A model generated the notes under the pieces. The model did not search any database. It was not told the DNA's origin and saw only the letters and a list, made by a program, of their open reading frames with translations. This document shows, piece after piece, positions 16,134 to 19,778 of a stretch of DNA of 19,778 bases. The stretch's first letter is position 1. Each line of letters begins with the position of its first letter. The DNA comes from Verrucomicrobiota bacterium (lineage in GTDB: Bacteria > Verrucomicrobiota > Verrucomicrobiia > Limisphaerales > AV2), in the NCBI GenBank assembly GCA_003219345.1, contig QHOP01000276.1, positions 1-19,778 of the forward strand, given 5' to 3'. The translations under genes and the position numbers were made by a program.

Positions 16134-16352
16134 ATGATCATTGTCCGCTTTGCCGACGAAGCGACTCAGCGACGGGCGCTTGGCTTCCTTATCGGGCGGT
16201 TTTCGGGCCACTCCTGGGCGAGCGGCGAAGTCGCCGTCCCTGAAGAGGCTCTCGCGCCGATGGCGCGGGAAGGAATCCCGTTCACGGTCGAGGGACCTGC
16301 CACGCATGAGCGCATACTGTCGCTTCGAAATTCTCTTGCCATTGGAGTTTAA
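16134..16352 (+). CDS. Small hypothetical protein, first of a coupled pair
   Basis: A 72-residue soluble protein, MIIVRFADEATQRRALGFLI... VEGPATHERILSLRN... The composition (mixed charge, regular hydrophobics) looks like a small folded alpha/beta protein. It has no signal peptide and no membrane segment. I do not know its function. Support for being real: a good promoter pair 6 bases before the ATG, and a stop (TAA 16350-16352) that overlaps the ATG of the next small gene as TAATG, the usual sign of translational coupling. Such coupled small pairs can be toxin-antitoxin systems, but nothing in the sequence shows that here. Confidence 0.6.
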   Translation: MIIVRFADEATQRRALGFLIGRFSGHSWASGEVAVPEEALAPMAREGIPFTVEGPATHERILSLRNSLAIGV

Positions 16353-16613
16353 TGACGGGCTCGCGAATTTCTCGCCGAGGCCGCCGTCGAAGTTCAACGC
16401 CGCTTCGGCGGAGTTTCATGGGAATCTCAGGTGGTCGAGGGCATCTGGCGTCAAGGCGAAGTTGAGTAACGCGACCGGCTCAATCGCCTGTTTGTTGACG
16501 CGGAAGACACGGAGGAGAACCGGCAATTCTTCATCCGTCTCAAGGCGCGCCTGAAGTCCCGTTTCCAACAACTGGACGTCTGGCTGACGGTTCATCCGAT
16601 TGAAATTCTCTGA
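16352..16613 (+). pseudogene. Small hypothetical gene, second of the pair, broken by a frameshift and a stop
   Basis: The ATG at 16352 overlaps the previous stop. After MTGS the expected frame switches near 16361-16366 to REFLAEAAVEVQRRFGG, VSWESQVVEGIWRQGEVE, then an in-frame TAA (16467-16469), then RDRLNRLFVDAEDTEENRQ, FFIRLKARLKSRFQQLDVW and LTVHPIEIL to a TGA at 16611-16613. The ~85-residue product has a consistent protein-like composition on both sides of each lesion. Loss of one CG from a CGCG run would explain the frameshift, and a one-base change from TAC or TAT would explain the stop. It resembles a small family of unknown function that I recall from Verrucomicrobia, Planctomycetes and cyanobacteria; I cannot name it. 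No uninterrupted frame covers it. Confidence 0.6.
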
Positions 16614-16687
16614 CCGGGAGCACCAGCGCCATGCAGCGAAAGTGCTTTGTGGTCCTCGGCAGAGTTCGCAGGTCCACCGGAATGATC

Positions 16688-18924
16688 ATGAAACTCGCGG
16701 CTCACTCCTTTCGGATCGGATTATTGTCGCTATTGTGCGCGGCACAGAGCCGCGCGCAAACCATCCAGGCGATTTACGACGACGCCCTCCAGAACGGCTG
16801 GCAGAACTGGAGTTGGGCGAGCGTGAGTTTGAGCAACACCAATCCGGTTCATGCCGGCACACAATCCATCAGCGTGACGGCGGGCGCATGGCAGGCGCTC
16901 TATTTTGAGCACGCCGCGTTCGATCCTGCGGGCTTCACGAATTTGACGTTCTGGATTCATGGCGGCTCCAGCGGCGGACAACAGTTGCAGGTGCAGGCCG
17001 TGTCGGGCGGCAGCGCCGTTGCTTCCGGCCAATCGCTCGCTCCGCTCGCGGCCAACTCCTGGCAGCAAATCAACATTTCCATTTCCGCACTCGTCCCGTC
17101 GGGGCAAGGCGGTATCGACGGCTTCTGGCTTCAGGACCGCACCGGAACGGCGCAACCCGTATTTTACGTGGACGACATTTCGCTCGTCGCCGGGCCAACT
17201 CCTCCGCCGACAACCAATTCGACTGTGACCATTCGGGTGGACGCCGGAGCCAATCGACATTTGATCAGTCCTGAAATCTACGGCGTGGCGTTCGCTTCTT
17301 CGAATGAGTTGGCCGACTTGAACGTGCCGTTGAACCGTTCCGGCGGCAACACGACCACTCGTTACAACTGGCAGATCAACGCTTCATCTCGCAATCGAAG
17401 GCCGCCGGCGCGCAACCGATGCTCACCATCCCGACCATTGGCTGGGTGGCGAAGCTCGGTTCGGGCCGGGCGAAGCTCGCCAGTTATTCCATTGCCAAAT
17501 ACGGGGCGCAAACCGACAACGACTGGCAGTGGTTCCCGGATGCCGGCAACGGCATTTCCCAAAGCACCGGCCTGGCCATCAACAGCAACGATCCGAACGA
17601 TGCGAGCACGGTCGTCGGAACGAATTTTCAAGCCGGTTGGATCCAGCACCTGACGAATCGTTGGGGCCATGCATCCGTCGGCGGGTTGCGTTATTACATC
17701 CTCGACAACGAATGGGGCATTTGGCACTCCACCCATCGTGACGTGCGTCCCGTCGGCGTCACCATGGACGAGATGCGTGACCGGTTTAGCGATTACGCGA
17801 CGATGATCAAAGGCATTGATCCCGGCGCGCTGATCGTGGGACCGGAGTCGTGGGGCTGGACCGAATATCTGTACAGCGGCTACGACTCGCAATGGGGCGG
17901 CCAGAACGGCTGGAACAATCTGCCGGACCGCGCCGCACACAGCGGGTGGGACAATCTGCCGTGGTTTCTTGATCAGATGCGCCAGCGCAGCGCCGCGGCC
18001 GGACGCCGGTTGCTCGACGTTTTCACGGTCCACTCTTATCCCCAGGGCGGTGAATACGGAAACGACGTGACGACGGCCATGCAGTTTCGCCGCAATCGCT
18101 CCACGCGTTCGCTCTGGGACACGAACTACGTTGATGAAACCTGGATCAACGACAAAGTGATGCTGATCCCGCGTTTGAAAAGTTGGGTGGCGACCCATTA
18201 TCCCGGCACACGCGTCGGCGTGACGGAATACAGTTGGGGCGCTGACAACCACATCAACGGCGCCACCGCGCAGGCCGACGTGCTCGGCATCTTCGGCCGT
18301 GAAGGGCTCGACCTTGCCACGCGCTGGGTCGTGCCCGCCATCGGCACACCGGCCGGCAACGCGATCAAAATGTACCGCAACTACGATGGCAACCATTCGA
18401 CCTTCGGCGACACGGCGATCGCCGCGACAGCGCCGGACCCGGATAATCTTTCCGCATTCGCAGCCGTCCGTTCCTCCGACGGTGCGCTGACGGCGATGGT
18501 CGTCACCAAGGTTCTGAGCGGATCGGCGCTGGTCGTCGTGAACACGACGAATTTCAATGGCGCCGGCACTGCGCAAGTGTGGCAACTCACTTCAGCCAAC
18601 TCGATCAATCGGCTGCCGGATTTGAATTACTCCAACGGCACTCTCAGCAACACGATTCCGGCGCAAAGCATCACGCTTTTCGTTCTCTCCGCAGCGGCGC
18701 CCGCGCCGCCGATTCTCAGGATTGGGACCAACGCCCCTCCCGGCCAGTTGGAACTCTGGCTCGACGGGCAAGCCGGCACGAGCTACGCGTTGTTGTCGTC
18801 GTCGAATCTGTCGAGCTGGCTGCCCGTCAGCACGAATCTGCTGACGAGCAATTCGTTGCGATTCCTCCTTGCCACCACCAATTCGGCGCGGAAATTTTAC
18901 CGCAGCCAGCAGAGTCCGCCTTGA
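16688..18924 (+). pseudogene. Exported GH44-family glycoside hydrolase with carbohydrate-binding-like domain, interrupted
   Basis: The start is ATG 16688 (or 16682): MKLAAHSFRIGLLSLLCAAQ with SRAQ is a signal peptide. Next comes a ~150-residue jelly-roll-like domain (YDDALQNGWQNWSWA ... FYVDDISLVAG), resembling carbohydrate-binding modules, a PPPTTNS linker, and the catalytic domain opening with HLISPEIYGVAFAS and NRSGGNTTTRYNWQINA. The frame breaks near 17381-17386 and resumes as FISQSKAAGAQPMLTIPTIGWV, with about 30 residues apparently missing. Downstream are LDNEWGIWHSTHRDV, with the likely acid/base Glu, and GVTEYSWGADNH, with the likely nucleophile Glu. GH44 enzymes cut beta-1,4-glucans and xyloglucan. 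The last ~75 residues (LELWLDGQAGTSYALLSSSN ... KFYRSQ) resemble a C-terminal module common in verrucomicrobial exoproteins. Confidence 0.82.
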
Positions 18925-18995
18925 CGTCCGGACTGGCGCCGCTCCGGCCAAGCTGGAACTGGTTTCATTTCGGAAATTTACGGTCCCATTCATTT

Positions 18996-19024
18996 TTGAC
19001 GGCTGACCGCCGATCGTTTACTGT
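18996..19024 (+). promoter_or_regulatory. Strong predicted promoter upstream of the last gene
   Basis: TTGACG (18996-19001), 17-bp spacer, TACTGT (19019-19024). This is the best -35 match in the window. It is followed after 8 bases by an ATG (19033) that opens only a 26-codon frame; the main gene starts about 110 bases further on. Confidence 0.5.
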
Positions 19025-19032
19025 CTCGCCTC

Positions 19033-19113
19033 ATGGAACTGCTTGCTTCACCGCTGCGCGCTGGAATACGCGGCAGAGCATCACGAAAGCCCGACCACTT
19101 TTCTTTCTGACCG
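19033..19113 (+). CDS. Possible 26-residue upstream ORF (leader peptide or remnant)
   Basis: ATG 19033, sited 8 bases after the TACTGT box, opens MELLASPLRAGIRGRASRKP and ends HFSF with a TGA at 19111-19113. It is basic and not obviously attenuator-like. It could be a leader ORF, or the true beginning of the downstream gene separated from it by a frameshift, given that other genes nearby are also broken. Low confidence. Confidence 0.25.
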
Positions 19114-19141
19114 GCGGCGAAATGACCGGCCCATTCGCCCC

Positions 19142-19778
19142 GTGCATGAACCAATCACCGTGGACCCCGCGCTAACTCCTTCGGCAAACAAATCCGTCGC
19201 CGCCCGCGCTCAGTTCATCCACGACCAACTGCCCGAAGGCGGCCTGTTCGCGGACATGGACTGGCGGATTTCGCCGACGCCGTTCGCGCTCGGCGAGGAG
19301 CTGGCAAGGGGACTGGAGCCGCTGGGCCGCGTGTTGCTCCAGTTCAACCGCGCGGTCAATTTGCTCTACCGTCAGAGCGTCGCGGGAAGAGTGCCGGGCT
19401 GGATCGCGACCTGGCTCGACCGCGGCAAACCGGAAGGCTTGATCGCGCTCCAGCGGTCAAACGCGTTGAAAAACGAACTCCCGCGCGTCATCCGGCCGGA
19501 CCTTTTGCTCACCGACCACGGGTTGGCATTGACGGAACTGGATGCGGTGCCCGGGGGCATCGGCCTGACGGCGTGGTTGAACCAGACCTACGCGCAGATC
19601 GGCGAGATGGTGCTCGGCGGCGCGGACGGGATGTTGCGCGGGTTTGCCGGGATATTCGGTGAAGCGCGGACCGTGCAGGTCGTCATTTCGCAGGAGGCCG
19701 CCACTTACCGGCCGGAGATGGAATGGATCTGTCATCAAATGAATTCGGTGGAGCGATGTTTCGTGCCGCGCGACACGA
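19142..19778 (+). CDS. Hypothetical protein, possibly circularly permuted ATP-grasp-like (3' end cut by window edge)
   Basis: About 212 residues are visible in a continuous frame running off the window: GTG 19142 (VHEPITVDPALTPSANKSVA...), then AQFIHDQLPEGGLFADMDWR, RVLLQFNRAVNLLYRQSVAG, ALQRSNALKNELPRVIRPDL, LLTDHGLALTELDAVPGGIG, LTAWLNQTYAQIG and VQVVISQEAATYRPEMEW. The RPDLLLTDxG...ELDAVPGGIG stretch recalls circularly permuted ATP-grasp proteins from Verrucomicrobia, but the ATP-binding residues would lie mostly beyond the window. A frame with this regular amino-acid composition over 630 bases is clearly coding. The start is uncertain: GTG 19142, GTG 19157 or a start upstream through a frameshift are all possible. 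It lies downstream of a strong promoter. Confidence 0.7.
   Translation, partial: MHEPITVDPALTPSANKSVAARAQFIHDQLPEGGLFADMDWRISPTPFALGEELARGLEPLGRVLLQFNRAVNLLYRQSVAGRVPGWIATWLDRGKPEGLIALQRSNALKNELPRVIRPDLLLTDHGLALTELDAVPGGIGLTAWLNQTYAQIGEMVLGGADGMLRGFAGIFGEARTVQVVISQEAATYRPEMEWICHQMNSVERCFVPRDT

Overview
The window is a GC-rich stretch of bacterial chromosome, most likely from the Verrucomicrobiota (a Pedosphaera/Limisphaerales-like lineage). This rests on the kinds of proteins present: exported polysaccharide-degrading enzymes next to amino-acid biosynthesis genes, a C-terminal secretion-type module of a kind I associate with verrucomicrobial exoproteins, and intergenic ATCCGAA-type and AATCxxCGCG-type repeats. 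It is inferred from recall, with no database search. No tRNA, rRNA, CRISPR array, phage or transposase gene was seen.

Layout. 1-658 (-): 5' part of an exported acetyl-xylan-esterase-like alpha/beta hydrolase. 659-1059: gene-free, with a 10-bp-phased repeat and a cassette of hairpins. 1060-1350 (+): small membrane protein. 1430-4143 (-): accD, comF and a CPBP membrane protease-like gene, probably one operon. 4198-5112 (+): Ser/Thr kinase-like protein with altered catalytic motifs. 5182-8404 (+): pta, a stand-alone P-loop/DRTGG protein (the regulatory half of long Pta enzymes) and an interrupted hisC. 8692-9972 (+): argA. 10098-11349 (+): interrupted proA. 11457-12830 (+): exported right-handed beta-helix protein whose start lies in a repeat. 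12839-14190 (-): interrupted exported M23 peptidase with a PKD-like domain. 14446-16032 (+): Na+/H+ antiporter. 16134-16613 (+): a pair of small unknown genes, the second broken. 16688-18924 (+): interrupted exported GH44 glycoside hydrolase. 19142-19778 (+): start of a possible circularly permuted ATP-grasp protein.

How the genes fit together. hisC, argA and proA serve histidine, arginine and proline synthesis; argA and proA both start from glutamate or a derivative. Pta and the DRTGG protein sit at the acetyl-CoA/acetyl-phosphate node and accD supplies malonyl-CoA. The esterase, beta-helix protein and GH44 enzyme suggest a life on plant or algal polysaccharides.

Two patterns stand out. First, at least seven genes have a sigma70-like promoter (-35, 17 bp, TANNNT or close) placed 6-13 bases before the start codon with no Shine-Dalgarno sequence, which predicts leaderless or near-leaderless mRNAs. 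Second, five genes (hisC, proA, M23 peptidase, GH44, small unknown) are broken by frame changes, and in at least three of them a block of conserved codons (about 30) is also missing. This is either true gene decay or a systematic assembly fault, and it should be settled before any loss of function is claimed. A perfect 34-bp palindrome at 14280-14313 lies between two divergent genes and is the best candidate operator.
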